64,000 nucleotides of DNA, taken from assembly GCA_002364215.1 (NCBI GenBank), contig DEXQ01000003.1, positions 239,085 to 303,084 of the forward strand, in the 5' to 3' direction. This document shows, one piece after another, positions 16,517-24,962 of this stretch. How positions within the stretch are numbered: the stretch's first letter is position 1; the number at the start of each line of letters is the position of its first letter. Both the position numbers and the translations under genes were made by a program. Under the pieces are notes generated by a model. The model had not been told where the DNA came from and ran no database searches. It saw nothing but the letters and a program-made list of their open reading frames with translations. Source of the DNA: Aequorivita sp. UBA3180. GTDB lineage: Bacteria > Bacteroidota > Bacteroidia > Flavobacteriales > Flavobacteriaceae.

Positions 16517-16542
16517 AAAAGGAGCCTGTTACAGCTCCTTTT
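16517..16542. terminator. Bidirectional terminator
   Basis: AAAAGGAGC and GCTCCTTTT form a 9-bp stem between the convergent SDR and M13 peptidase genes. Confidence 0.88.
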
Positions 16543-16565
16543 CATTTCAATAAAATACTTTAAAA

Positions 16566-18632
16566 CTACCAAATACGTACCCTATCTTCTGGGGCAAGGT
16601 ACATAGGGTCGCCTTCCTTAATATCAAAAGCTTCGTAAAACGCATCAATGTTTAGCAAAGGTTGTGTAGCACGAACCATACCCGGAGAATGCGGATCTGT
16701 TTTTACTTGGTTACGCAATGCTTCGTCGCGAGATTTGGTGCGCCAAACCGTGGCCCAACTCATAAAGAAACGTTGCTCTGGTGTTAACCCGTCAATGTTA
16801 TCTGGGCGTCCGTTTTCTTTATAAAAACGTTGCAAACCATCGTAAGCGCCAAGCACCCCACCAAGGTCACCGATATTTTCACCCAAGGTAAAGTGTCCGT
16901 TAATGAAAACGCTATCCAAAACTTCCACATTGCTGTATTGCTCGGCAAGTTTATTGCCGCGTTCGGTGAAGTTTTTAAGATCGGTTTCGGTCCACCAATT
17001 TACCAGGTTTCCGTTTGCGTCAAAACGCGAACCGCTGTCATCAAAAGCATGTGAAATTTCGTGGCCTATTACTGCGCCAATACCACCGTAGTTTACAGCT
17101 TCATCTGCCTTGTAGTCATAGAAAGGCGGTTGAAGAATAGCTGCTGGAAAAACGATTTCATTATTGAAAGGATTGAAATACGCATTCACTGTTTGTGGGC
17201 TCATGCCCCATTCGGTACGGTCTACAGGCTCGTCTATTTTTTCAAGGTTGTCTTTAAGGTTCCAAGTTTGCACGGCTACCATATTGTCATAATAGGTGTT
17301 ACCTGGTTTCACCTCCATAGAAGAGTAATCTTTCCACTTGTCTGGATAACCCACTTTTACGGTGAATTTGTTAAGTTTTTCAATGGCCTTAACCTTTGTA
17401 CTGTCGCTCATCCATTCCAAAGCATTAATTCGGTCTTTGTACGCTGCAATCACATTTTCAATCATGGATTCTGCCTTCGCCTTTGCTTCTGGCGGGAACA
17501 TTTCATCTACATAAAGTTTGCCCAAAGCTTCACCTACACTTCCGTTAACGGTGGCAAGGGCACGTTCGTCAGCAGGTTTTTGTTTTTTGGTTCCGTTTAA
17601 TGTGGTAGCATAAAAATCAAAATTGGCTTTCTCAATTTCTGTGGTCAACATTCCAGCGGAATTGTTCAAAGTAGACCAACGCATTACGGTTCTCCAAGTA
17701 TCAAAATCTGGTTTTGAAAACATTTGTTTTAATGTTTCCATATATTTTGGTTGCATCACGATAACGGTGTCCAGTTGTTTGTTGATGTCCATTTGCTCAA
17801 ATGCCTGTTCCCATTGAATTTGCGGAAGCATTTTTTGCAATTCGGTAATACTTCTTGGGTTGTTGAAATTTCTGAAATCGCGGCTTGCAACCTTATCCAG
17901 TCTTGGAGTGGCTAGCTTAGTTTCAAAAGCTAGAATAGTTTCAGCCTGCTTGCGTGCAGCTTCTTCCGAATCACCCAAAAATTGAAGCATTCTTGTAATA
18001 TGATCTACATATTGCTCGCGGATTTTTACCGAAGCAGGATCTGTATTGGTGTAAAAATCGCGATCTGGCAGCCCTAAACCGCCTGGCGTGATATAGGCAG
18101 AGTTAATAGCGCTATTGTTAGGGTTTGAAAATGCTGCAAGACCCAAAAATGGTTGTGAAACCGCAACGGCTTCTTCAGCCATTAATTTTTGAAAATCTTC
18201 CATGCTATTCATGGCAGCAATCTTTTCTAGTGTAGGTTTTAAAGGTTCAATACCAGCTTTGTCCCTTGCAACAGAGTCTAATTTTGATTCATAAATCATC
18301 AGGGCTTTGGCTTGATCGGTTTCGGGGGCGTATTTGCCGCTTTCCTTTGCTTTTGCCAAAATGTTCAGCATGTCCTTGCTGGTTTTTTTGCGTAGAATTG
18401 TGAATCCGGCCCAACTGGTTTCATCATCTGGAATTTCATTGTTTTTCATCCAGTTTCCGTTCACGTAATTGTAGAAATCATCTTTTGGACTTACGGTGGT
18501 GTCCATATTTGCGAGGATAATACCGTGTGGTTCAGTGTCTGCAACGGCCACTTCGGTTTTTTCCTTACAAGCGGTTGCGGCTACGGCAACAACTGCAAAG
18601 GCCACAACGGGTTTTAAAAAATTAGTCTTCAT
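16566..18632 (-). CDS. M13-family metallopeptidase, lipoprotein (PepO-like)
   Basis: The protein has 688 residues. A lipoprotein signal ends at Cys22 (AVAATAC), so the enzyme is lipid-anchored. The neprilysin-type catalytic set is complete: the zinc motif VIGHEISHAFDDSG (HExxH), the third ligand in GENIGDLGG, and substrate-binding NAYFNPFNNEIVFPA upstream. The C-terminus ends in the usual short aromatic RIW. M13 enzymes cleave peptides of moderate size in the periplasm or at the cell surface. Confidence 0.95.
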   Translation of the reverse strand: MKTNFLKPVVAFAVVAVAATACKEKTEVAVADTEPHGIILANMDTTVSPKDDFYNYVNGNWMKNNEIPDDETSWAGFTILRKKTSKDMLNILAKAKESGKYAPETDQAKALMIYESKLDSVARDKAGIEPLKPTLEKIAAMNSMEDFQKLMAEEAVAVSQPFLGLAAFSNPNNSAINSAYITPGGLGLPDRDFYTNTDPASVKIREQYVDHITRMLQFLGDSEEAARKQAETILAFETKLATPRLDKVASRDFRNFNNPRSITELQKMLPQIQWEQAFEQMDINKQLDTVIVMQPKYMETLKQMFSKPDFDTWRTVMRWSTLNNSAGMLTTEIEKANFDFYATTLNGTKKQKPADERALATVNGSVGEALGKLYVDEMFPPEAKAKAESMIENVIAAYKDRINALEWMSDSTKVKAIEKLNKFTVKVGYPDKWKDYSSMEVKPGNTYYDNMVAVQTWNLKDNLEKIDEPVDRTEWGMSPQTVNAYFNPFNNEIVFPAAILQPPFYDYKADEAVNYGGIGAVIGHEISHAFDDSGSRFDANGNLVNWWTETDLKNFTERGNKLAEQYSNVEVLDSVFINGHFTLGENIGDLGGVLGAYDGLQRFYKENGRPDNIDGLTPEQRFFMSWATVWRTKSRDEALRNQVKTDPHSPGMVRATQPLLNIDAFYEAFDIKEGDPMYLAPEDRVRIW

Positions 18633-18707
18633 TTTATGGTTTTAGATTAAAGTATTTGTTGATTTAATAGTATGCTGAAAGCATAAGTTGCTTTTACTTT
18701 GTGTTTG

Positions 18708-19298
18708 TTACACTTTCTTGTTTTTTTTATCCTGAAGTTCCAAATTTATGATTGAATCTTTGTAGCGTTGTTGTTTTTTCAGTTCGTTTTCTTCGTCTTC
18801 CTTTCTTGTGAAATCTATTTTGTCCTTTTGAAACTTTTCGTTTAGTTGAACAATCAGATTTTTTACGGCTCCATTCATTTCTTCCAAAGATTGCTGCACC
18901 TTTAACGAATCAATAGTAGCTTGGTGGGACGCCTGAAAAAGTAGGGCAGAGCGGGTTTTCAGTACCATCAATCGGCTGTGGATAGGTTTGGTGTTTAGCG
19001 TATCGGGGACGTTGCTGAAAAGTGAATCTGCATATTCCTTTAAACGTTCGGAACGGTTGCGCAAGTCTTGGTAATTGTTGCCGTTTGCATTTTGCGCTTC
19101 GGCTAAAAAATCTTCCAAAACTCCCCAACGTACGGCCTGTTCTTTTGCTGGAGGCGAAAGTGTGGGAAAATTGTAGTTTTTGTCTCCAAAAATTATGGAG
19201 GCATCATTGGTTGGCGTTTGTTTTTGGTTTTCTTCGGAAGCATTTCCGCAGGAAAAAACAAAACCGACGAGCATTAAAAGGGGAATAATAAACTTCAT
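18708..19298 (-). CDS. Small lipoprotein with coiled-coil C-terminus
   Basis: I place the start at ATG 19298, giving 196 residues that begin with a good lipoprotein signal (MKFIIPLLMLVGFVFSC, Cys17). A longer frame upstream lacks a signal and is unlikely. The mature protein is helical and charged, with a central stretch about residues 60-150 that spaces hydrophobic residues as in a coiled coil and a C-terminal KKQQRYKDSIINLELQDKKN segment. No family is recognised. It lies on the same strand as the M13 peptidase, 75 nt upstream of it. Confidence 0.75.
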   Translation of the reverse strand: MKFIIPLLMLVGFVFSCGNASEENQKQTPTNDASIIFGDKNYNFPTLSPPAKEQAVRWGVLEDFLAEAQNANGNNYQDLRNRSERLKEYADSLFSNVPDTLNTKPIHSRLMVLKTRSALLFQASHQATIDSLKVQQSLEEMNGAVKNLIVQLNEKFQKDKIDFTRKEDEENELKKQQRYKDSIINLELQDKKNKKV

Positions 19299-19416
19299 AA
19301 AGAATAAAAGAGGCACAAAGATACTGGTTATTAACCAAATGGCACATAAAATTTTTAGGTGTTGAAAGCATTGATAATATGTATATTTACACTTCATTTT
19401 TTGAACCAGCACACAT

Positions 19417-20364
19417 ATGAAAAAGCGAATTTTGATAATAGGCGCCTGCGGCCAAATAGGAACGGAATTAACGCTATACCTTCGTAATAAATTTGGAAGC
19501 CATAAAGTAATAGCCAGTGACATTCGGGAGGGCGAAGAGGAGTTGATGAAGAGCGGCCCGTTTGAGATTTTGGACGCAATGGATTACAACGCTGTGGAAG
19601 AGGTGGTAATACGCCACGAGATAACAGACGTTTATTTAATGGCGGCGATGCTTTCCGCTACGGCGGAAAAGTTTCCTATGAAAGGTTGGAACCTGAATAT
19701 GAATTCACTTTTTCACGTATTGAATTTAGCCAAAGACAAAAAAATTGAAAAGATATTTTGGCCTTCCAGCATTGCTGTTTTTGGACCCTCCACTCCAAAA
19801 ACGGACACGCCACAGCGCACGGTGATGGAACCCACTACGGTGTACGGAATTAGCAAGCAAACGGGAGAACGCTGGTGCGAATATTATTATAATCGTTACG
19901 GAGTGGATGTTCGCAGTATTCGTTATCCGGGGCTTATCAGTTATAAAACCCTGCCTGGCGGAGGCACTACAGATTATGCGGTAGATATTTATCACAAAGC
20001 ACTAAAGCACAAAAAGTATATCTGTTTCCTAAATGGTGAAACAACTTTGCCCATGATGTTTATGGACGATGCCATAAAAGCAACCGTTGATATTATGGAG
20101 ACTGAAAAAGAAAAGATAAAAATTAGAAGCTCGTACAATCTCTCTGCCATGAGTTTTAATCCTGAGGAAATTACCGAAAGCATCCAAAAGCATATCCCCG
20201 AATTTAAAATAAGTTATGATCCCGATTTTAGACAAGCTATTGCAGATAGTTGGCCACAAAGTATCGATGATAGCGAAGCACGGGAAGATTGGGGTTGGAA
20301 AAGCGAAATTTCCTTGGATGAAATGACCGAAATAATGCTCACCAATTTAAAGGATAGGTATTAG
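19417..20364 (+). CDS. tdh: L-threonine 3-dehydrogenase, SDR type
   Basis: The protein has 315 residues. The Rossmann motif GACGQIG (9-15), catalytic S117/S118, and Y143-x3-K147 are present. The segment YPGLISYKTLPGGGTTDYAV is characteristic of the short-chain-type threonine dehydrogenases known from Flavobacterium frigidimaris. The enzyme oxidises threonine to 2-amino-3-oxobutyrate with NAD, feeding glycine plus acetyl-CoA. It is the length of that family and differs from the zinc-dependent E. coli Tdh. It has a short upstream gap with a TATATTTA box. Confidence 0.9.
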   Translation: MKKRILIIGACGQIGTELTLYLRNKFGSHKVIASDIREGEEELMKSGPFEILDAMDYNAVEEVVIRHEITDVYLMAAMLSATAEKFPMKGWNLNMNSLFHVLNLAKDKKIEKIFWPSSIAVFGPSTPKTDTPQRTVMEPTTVYGISKQTGERWCEYYYNRYGVDVRSIRYPGLISYKTLPGGGTTDYAVDIYHKALKHKKYICFLNGETTLPMMFMDDAIKATVDIMETEKEKIKIRSSYNLSAMSFNPEEITESIQKHIPEFKISYDPDFRQAIADSWPQSIDDSEAREDWGWKSEISLDEMTEIMLTNLKDRY

Positions 20365-20366
20365 GA

Positions 20367-21242
20367 TTATTTATCCTCGTCAAATATTACTTCCAAAATA
20401 TTAGCGGTTCCACTTTTTCCTTCGTTTGAAATGTATAGGGTGCCATCTGAGGCGAAAGTAATTCCCTCAGGCTGGGGAAATGACTCCTCATACAACTTAT
20501 GCAATTTTAGAAGCTTCCCGTTGCTGTCCATTATCAATACTTGCGGATTTTTTCCTTCCAAAACATAGAAATGCCCTGTTTTTGGGTGAATAGCAATGTC
20601 TGAAGGGAAAAAATTTGAAAAGAGGTCTATATCGTCATCTGCATCTTTTGATTTAAAAATTGGGGCGTCCAAAGGAATTTTCAATACTGGCAAGGAATTG
20701 GATTTTTTGGTTTCGAGGTCAAAAGCATAAATTCCCTTATAATCTTTACTATTGGGGTCAATGTCCTTTACCGCGAAAAGTAAGCGATTGTTGGATGTAT
20801 CGGCCACTACCGATTCCATATTATTTCTTCCAGAGAAGGGGAGTTGATATTCGATTGTTTCAAAATTGTTACTGAGGTAATTTTCAACTTCAAAGAGAAG
20901 GCCGCTGCTTTCCATAACATATGCAGTGCTGTCTGTGGTGGTTATTGCTTCATAGTCGCCAGATTTCCCAAAGGATATTTTTTTTTCAACAAGGTTCGTT
21001 TTTAAATTATATATAAAAATTATTCCTTCTTCGTCCTGCACGGCAGCAATTTTATCTTCGGAAATCCACCTTATACCAGAAATTTCATTTAATTCTATGG
21101 GCATATCCCACTTCCGAACAATAGTATAGCTTTCGTTTTCCAAACGGGGATTAAGCGCAGGATTTTCAAAAGCGTACCATAGAATTCCTACAAAAGCGAG
21201 AACCCCAACAATTATTATAAAAGCAAGTCTGTTTTCATTCAT
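20367..21242 (-). CDS. SdiA-regulated/YjiK-like beta-propeller protein
   Basis: The protein has 291 residues. An N-terminal membrane anchor (about 7-25) is followed by a beta-propeller-like repeat region, with LNEISGIRWISEDKIAAVQDEEG, DYEAITTTDSTAYVMESSG and FPQPEGITFASDGTLYISNEGK as blade-type sequences. This matches the SdiA-regulated/YjiK family of periplasmic proteins. A calcium-binding or phosphoesterase-like role is sometimes suggested, but the function is not established. It is convergent with tdh, with 2 nt between the stops. Confidence 0.82.
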   Translation of the reverse strand: MNENRLAFIIIVGVLAFVGILWYAFENPALNPRLENESYTIVRKWDMPIELNEISGIRWISEDKIAAVQDEEGIIFIYNLKTNLVEKKISFGKSGDYEAITTTDSTAYVMESSGLLFEVENYLSNNFETIEYQLPFSGRNNMESVVADTSNNRLLFAVKDIDPNSKDYKGIYAFDLETKKSNSLPVLKIPLDAPIFKSKDADDDIDLFSNFFPSDIAIHPKTGHFYVLEGKNPQVLIMDSNGKLLKLHKLYEESFPQPEGITFASDGTLYISNEGKSGTANILEVIFDEDK

Positions 21243-21351
21243 GATTTTTCAGTATAAGCACATAAATTAAATGAAATAATAATTGGTGTTCCTTAAAATT
21301 TTTATAAAAAATTGATTCGCTGTTTTGAGTTGGAGCAGACAAATAATGTTG

Positions 21352-21423
21352 TAGCCTCACCAAGAATCGAACTTGGATCTAAAGTTTAGGAAACTTCTAT
21401 TCTATCCATTGAACTATGAGGCC
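21352..21423 (-). tRNA. tRNA-Arg(CCU)
   Basis: The minus strand folds as a 72-nt cloverleaf: acceptor GGCCTCA/TGAGGCT (first pair G-U), D arm GTTC/GAAT, anticodon loop TTCCTAA with anticodon CCT, T arm CCAAG-TTCGATT-CTTGG and discriminator A. CCA is not encoded. It reads arginine AGG codons. Confidence 0.92.
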
Positions 21424-21498
21424 ATAGTGTAACACCCCAAATTTAACTATTTTAAGATGATTGCTGAAAGTAATTTAATCAGTAGCCATATACTATTT

Positions 21499-22482
21499 CT
21501 ACTTTAGGCGATTGCGAAGCATGCATAGTACTCCAATTTCTTCTTTTGACAAATTTTCTGCTTTTTTAAGCAATTGGGTTATTTCCTTTTTGAAATACCT
21601 TAAAGTGCGGCCTTCGGTATAATCTTCAATTACGCGAGGGTCAATATAGCTGCTTCGCGCCACGGCGGGAGTGTTGCCCAAGGTTTCAGAGACCCTGTTT
21701 ACGGCTTCTTTAATATTCTTGTCCAATAATTTTTGATCTTCCTCTTCAACTACCCCGAGCTCATCCAGAGCAATGGCGGCAATCATTGTACCTGCCCAGG
21801 TTCTAAAATCTTTTGAAGAAAATTCTTCCCCCATTACTTCTTGTATGTAGCTATTTAGGTCATCGCTCTTTACATCTATAATATTGTTTTCCTCATCAAG
21901 GTATTTAAAAATCTCATAACCTGGCATATCATCAATTTCTTGAACAATTTTAGCGAGTTTTTTATCAACCACGTGCTTTTCCTGTTCTTGCCCAGATTTT
22001 CCGTTGTAGGAAAATATGAGCTCATTGCCGTTTATGGTAAGGTGCTTACTGCGCATGGTGGTTAAGCCGTAGGTTGCGTTTTCTTTGGAATACGCCTCAC
22101 TGCCCGGCCGAAAAAAAGCCGATTCCAAGAGGCGGACCATTGTGGCCAAGACTTTTTCACGGTTTAGCTTCCGTTTGCGTAAATGCTGGCCGGTAACACG
22201 GCGCATATGCTCCAATTGATTGGCAAAATCTATAATCCTATCGAATTTTTTGGCATTTTGTCGCTCGGTGTATTTAGGGTGATAAATGTATTGTTTGCGG
22301 TCCTTGTCATCCCTGCCTGTGACCAAAAGGTCTGCGTTTTGGTCTTCACTTATTTCTACATCAGTCCAAGCCGGCGGGATGACGGGGGACTTTATCCAAT
22401 TGCGAGTTTCTTTATCTCTGATGGTTTTACCCTTTTCATCTTTATAAGTAAAGCCTCTACCGTGTTTTTTTCTTTTGTACAT
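21499..22482 (-). CDS. DNA topoisomerase IB
   Basis: The protein has 327 residues, the size of bacterial (poxvirus-like) type IB topoisomerases. The catalytic set is visible: R144 (GLTTMRSKHL), K162 (YNGKSGQE), R227 (DFRTW) and the nucleophile Y279 in SYIDP, preceded by NTPAVARS. These enzymes relax supercoils through a 3'-phosphotyrosine link without ATP. The N-terminus has the usual DVEIS region. It appears to be a single-gene transcript. Confidence 0.95.
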   Translation of the reverse strand: MYKRKKHGRGFTYKDEKGKTIRDKETRNWIKSPVIPPAWTDVEISEDQNADLLVTGRDDKDRKQYIYHPKYTERQNAKKFDRIIDFANQLEHMRRVTGQHLRKRKLNREKVLATMVRLLESAFFRPGSEAYSKENATYGLTTMRSKHLTINGNELIFSYNGKSGQEQEKHVVDKKLAKIVQEIDDMPGYEIFKYLDEENNIIDVKSDDLNSYIQEVMGEEFSSKDFRTWAGTMIAAIALDELGVVEEEDQKLLDKNIKEAVNRVSETLGNTPAVARSSYIDPRVIEDYTEGRTLRYFKKEITQLLKKAENLSKEEIGVLCMLRNRLK

Positions 22483-22857
22483 GGCAATTTTTTGGTTTTA
22501 AAATTAAGAGAAATCCATTTCAGTATTTAACTCTTTAAGAATCTATTAAGAAAGGATTTCCCTGTGATAAGTATGTAATAGCGTGGGAGTACCTATGGAA
22601 TATCCATAACTTATAGTCGCCTTAGGGTCGGCATACAATCGGCATAGAGTCGGCATAGAATCGGCATACGGTCGGCATAGAAAGGTTGGGTTGGATGAAG
22701 AAAAGGAATTGCCAACACCAGTGCAGTGGTGCTAATATACGCAACTACGGCTGCCAAAGTCAAGGGAAAAACGTAATTTACTATGTATTTTTTGATTAAC
22801 CCAAAGCCATGATAAGTTATATTAATAGTTATATGAGTTGATTAACAGGGAGTTGTG
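22483..22857. other. Intergenic stretch without gene
   Basis: This stretch between topoisomerase IB and the GIY-YIG remnant holds the 11-bp tandem repeats (22628-22682) and a weak CACCA/TGGTG hairpin (about 22720). I see no coding frame or RNA gene in the rest. Confidence 0.6.
22628..22682. repeat. Five tandem copies of an 11-bp repeat
   Basis: TCGGCATA followed by three variable bases occurs five times without gaps (starts 22628, 22639, 22650, 22661, 22672). The unit matches one helical turn, so all copies face the same side of DNA. The units abut without spacers, which rules out CRISPR. Confidence 0.9.
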
Positions 22858-23057
22858 TTAATTTACATACTGTTTTACGTATCTGTCCAGTAACCTCTGG
22901 ACTCTCTCTGGTTTCTTTTCTGATTTCCTATGTAGGTTGAACTCTTCATTTTTTTGATATGCATTTCGAATGCCAATAGGTGTAGAAGTGTAACCAATAT
23001 AGAACGGGGACAATTTTTCTGAATGCAATATGTATTCATGATATTCGATATAAAAAG
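22858..23057 (-). pseudogene. Remnant of a GIY-YIG nuclease domain gene
   Basis: The minus strand encodes HEYILHSEKLSPFYIGYTST, the start of a GIY-YIG domain of the short YhbQ/UPF0213 type, continuing IGIRNAYQKNEEFNLHRKSE and RVQRLLDRYVKQYVN to a TAA at 22858-22860. The codon where the start is expected (23047-23049) is ATC, one base from ATG, and no other good start exists. The sequence after the YIG part no longer resembles the family. I read it as a decayed or chimeric copy. Confidence 0.6.
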
Positions 23058-23060
23058 CAA

Positions 23061-23090
23061 AAAAAGCCCAACATAACTGCTGGGCTTTTT
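23061..23090. terminator. Bidirectional terminator hairpin
   Basis: AAAAAGCCCA (23061-23070) and TGGGCTTTTT (23081-23090) pair perfectly with A and T runs outside. It lies beside the GIY-YIG remnant. Confidence 0.75.
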
Positions 23091-23093
23091 GCG

Positions 23094-23106
23094 CCTCCTC
23101 TTGGGC
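23094..23106. repeat. Copy of the 3' end of tRNA-Asn
   Basis: CCTCCTCTTGGGC here is identical to 23214-23226 inside tRNA-Asn and is in the same orientation, 120 bp away. It could be a relic attachment site or a leftover of a second tRNA. The following bases (to about 23155) contain fragments like the dispersed ATCCTGAG...TCGAAGGA repeat. Confidence 0.45.
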
Positions 23107-23177
23107 CTCCTTCGATGCGTTCCTAGGGTCGCTTACTCAGGATAAACTTCTCGCCCGATACACTTAACCTAAAACAA

Positions 23178-23204
23178 AAAAACCAGCCTAATTAAAGACT
23201 GGTC
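23178..23204 (-). terminator. Terminator of tRNA-Asn
   Basis: On the minus strand ACCAG and CTGGT form a stem followed by TTTTTTTG, 8 nt after the tRNA 3' end. Confidence 0.65.
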
Positions 23205-23211
23205 TGTTTTG

Positions 23212-23285
23212 CTCCTCCTCTTGGGCTCGAACCAAGGACCCTCTGATTAACAGTCAGATGCTCTAACCAACTGAGCTAAGGAGGA
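23212..23285 (-). tRNA. tRNA-Asn(GUU)
   Basis: This is a 74-nt cloverleaf on the minus strand: acceptor TCCTCCT/AGGAGGA, D arm GCTC/GAGC, anticodon stem CTGAC...GTTAATCAG with anticodon GTT, T arm CTTGG-TTCGAGC-CCAAG and discriminator G. CCA is not encoded. Confidence 0.96.
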
Positions 23286-23399
23286 ATTTTGCTTTAGCGG
23301 TTGCAAATATACCTATTTTTTAATTCCGTCAAAATAAAAAATGAAACTTTATCAACTTTGTTGCCAATTGCCCAAAAATAATTTCTGAAAAGCAAAAAA

Positions 23400-24134
23400 T
23401 TACAGGTCGTTTATTTCTTTGAGGAGTACAATATTTGAAGATGATTCACTATTTTCAAGAACCGTCTTGGCCTCTTCTACTTTATTTCCTTTTAAAAGGG
23501 AAAGTGCCAAATAGTGCCTTACTTCTTCATAAAAAACACTATTGGTTTTGTTTTTTGCCAACTGTAAATATTTCTCGGCTTGTCGGGGGTTGCCATTGGC
23601 TAAATTTGCAACTCCAAGAAAATATATTACTGTATCATTTTCAGGATTGGCAGCATAAAGGTGCTCCCATCTGTTTATGGCCTCGTCGTATTCCTTACGC
23701 TTGTAGTTTACCATTCCGTAATAAAAATCGTAATCTGAAGAAGTGCCCATAGTGGTGGGAAGGCCCGGATCTGGTTTAAAATTTGCCGCAAATACTTTTT
23801 CGGGTGAATTACCACTATTAAAAATAGCCCAGGTACTAACACCAATTAAAACCAAAAAAGAAGCTGCCAGTGCCAACCACCCGCGCGACATCCCTTTCTT
23901 TTCAGGCTCATCTTTTATTTCTGAATGAAAATCGTCAAGCGAGTTTTTTAAATTGCTTTCCTCTACACTTTGCATTAGTGCTTTTTGTTCTTTCACCATT
24001 TGGCGAAAATCCGGAAATAGATTCATTCGCTCTTCGAACTCGGCAAGCTCATTGGTATCTAATTTTCCCAACAAATATGCATCAATAAGTTCCGCATTTT
24101 CTTGGTTGTTTTCTATTTGATCATTTGGGTCCAT
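23400..24134 (-). CDS. Membrane protein with TPR repeats, probable anti-sigma partner
   Basis: The protein has 244 residues. Residues 1-80 are acidic and helical and contain an AYLLGKLDTNELAEFEERM stretch, like the cytosolic part of anti-sigma factors. A single membrane helix lies at about 85-105. The rest is periplasmic with TPR-like helices (about 130-225, NPENDTVIYFLGVANLANGNPRQAEKYLQ). It overlaps the ECF sigma gene by 14 nt, so it is translationally coupled. I infer that it binds the sigma factor and senses an envelope signal. Confidence 0.82.
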   Translation of the reverse strand: MDPNDQIENNQENAELIDAYLLGKLDTNELAEFEERMNLFPDFRQMVKEQKALMQSVEESNLKNSLDDFHSEIKDEPEKKGMSRGWLALAASFLVLIGVSTWAIFNSGNSPEKVFAANFKPDPGLPTTMGTSSDYDFYYGMVNYKRKEYDEAINRWEHLYAANPENDTVIYFLGVANLANGNPRQAEKYLQLAKNKTNSVFYEEVRHYLALSLLKGNKVEEAKTVLENSESSSNIVLLKEINDL

Positions 24135-24708
24135 TGGGGATTGTTTGTATCATTTTTTTTAATTGCTCCTGGCAACGGTATTTTGCGTTGCGCGCAGAAG
24201 CTTCATCCATCGATAGTATTTGTGCGATTTCTTTATATGGCTTCCTTTGAAAATAAAAGAGTTTCAGCAAAGTTTGGCAGCGTTCGCTAAGATTGTCGAT
24301 GCAATCCATTAGTAATTTAATTTTTTTATTTGTCACCTCGCCAATCTCAATGTCGGGCTCGTCATACTCTATGTCGCGATTTATAAAGGTGGTATTCTTA
24401 TATTTTACGGAACGTACGTGGTCCAGCCATTTATATTTTGCAATCTGAAAAATATATCCGTTGATGGCGTTTTCGCTTTCGGCAGTAAACCTATCGTTTT
24501 TAATGTTTCGCCACATAGCTATAAACGCTTCTTGGTAAACATCTTTTGCCTGCTGCTCGTCGCCGCTGTTTTTTAGTACGTAACGCTTCACTTTCGCAAA
24601 GTTAGTTTTATATAAATTTTTTAATGTGGTAGCATCATTTTGTTTAATGAGTACTACGGTGCTATTAAATGGCAAATTGATTGATTTTTGGATACTTTGC
24701 TTCTGCAT
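24121..24708 (-). CDS. ECF-type RNA polymerase sigma factor
   Basis: The protein has 195 residues. Sigma region 2 is visible at about 30-95 (VKRYVLKNSGDEQQAKDVYQEAFIAMWRN) and region 4 at about 130-185 (SERCQTLLKLFYFQRKPYKEIAQILSM then the recognition helix). There is no region 1 or 3, as in extracytoplasmic-function sigma factors. It is paired with the membrane TPR protein that follows and overlaps it, the usual sigma/anti-sigma arrangement. Its target genes are unknown. Confidence 0.93.
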   Translation of the reverse strand: MQKQSIQKSINLPFNSTVVLIKQNDATTLKNLYKTNFAKVKRYVLKNSGDEQQAKDVYQEAFIAMWRNIKNDRFTAESENAINGYIFQIAKYKWLDHVRSVKYKNTTFINRDIEYDEPDIEIGEVTNKKIKLLMDCIDNLSERCQTLLKLFYFQRKPYKEIAQILSMDEASARNAKYRCQEQLKKMIQTIPNGPK

Positions 24709-24907
24709 GGATTATAAAACAATACAGAAAGATACAATTTATCTGTAATCGTTTTTTGTTTTTTGAGCAACTTAAGGTAAATAGCTGTATTTTTTCGTTT
24801 AAATGAACAGTTTCGTTTCCCTATTATTGTACAAAAAGCCTAAAAATTGATTTCGCCATTCTAAAAACACATCGAAAAGGAGAATGAAACGTCATCAAAA
24901 TAATCAA

Positions 24908-24941
24908 AAAAAATACTTCAGAAAAATCCAAAGTATTTTTT
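24908..24941 (-). terminator. Terminator after rseP
   Basis: AAAAAATACTT and AAGTATTTTTT form a perfect 11-bp stem 22 nt past the rseP stop, followed by T on the minus strand. Confidence 0.8.
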
Positions 24942-24962
24942 AAATGGTATAATCAATTGGTT

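Noticed and set aside
19299..19523. 75-residue N-terminal extension of the small lipoprotein
   Set aside because: A lipoprotein signal beginning at 19298 would be internal and useless in the longer form.
22628..22682. CRISPR array
   Set aside because: The repeats are 11 bp and abut directly, with no spacers and no cas genes.
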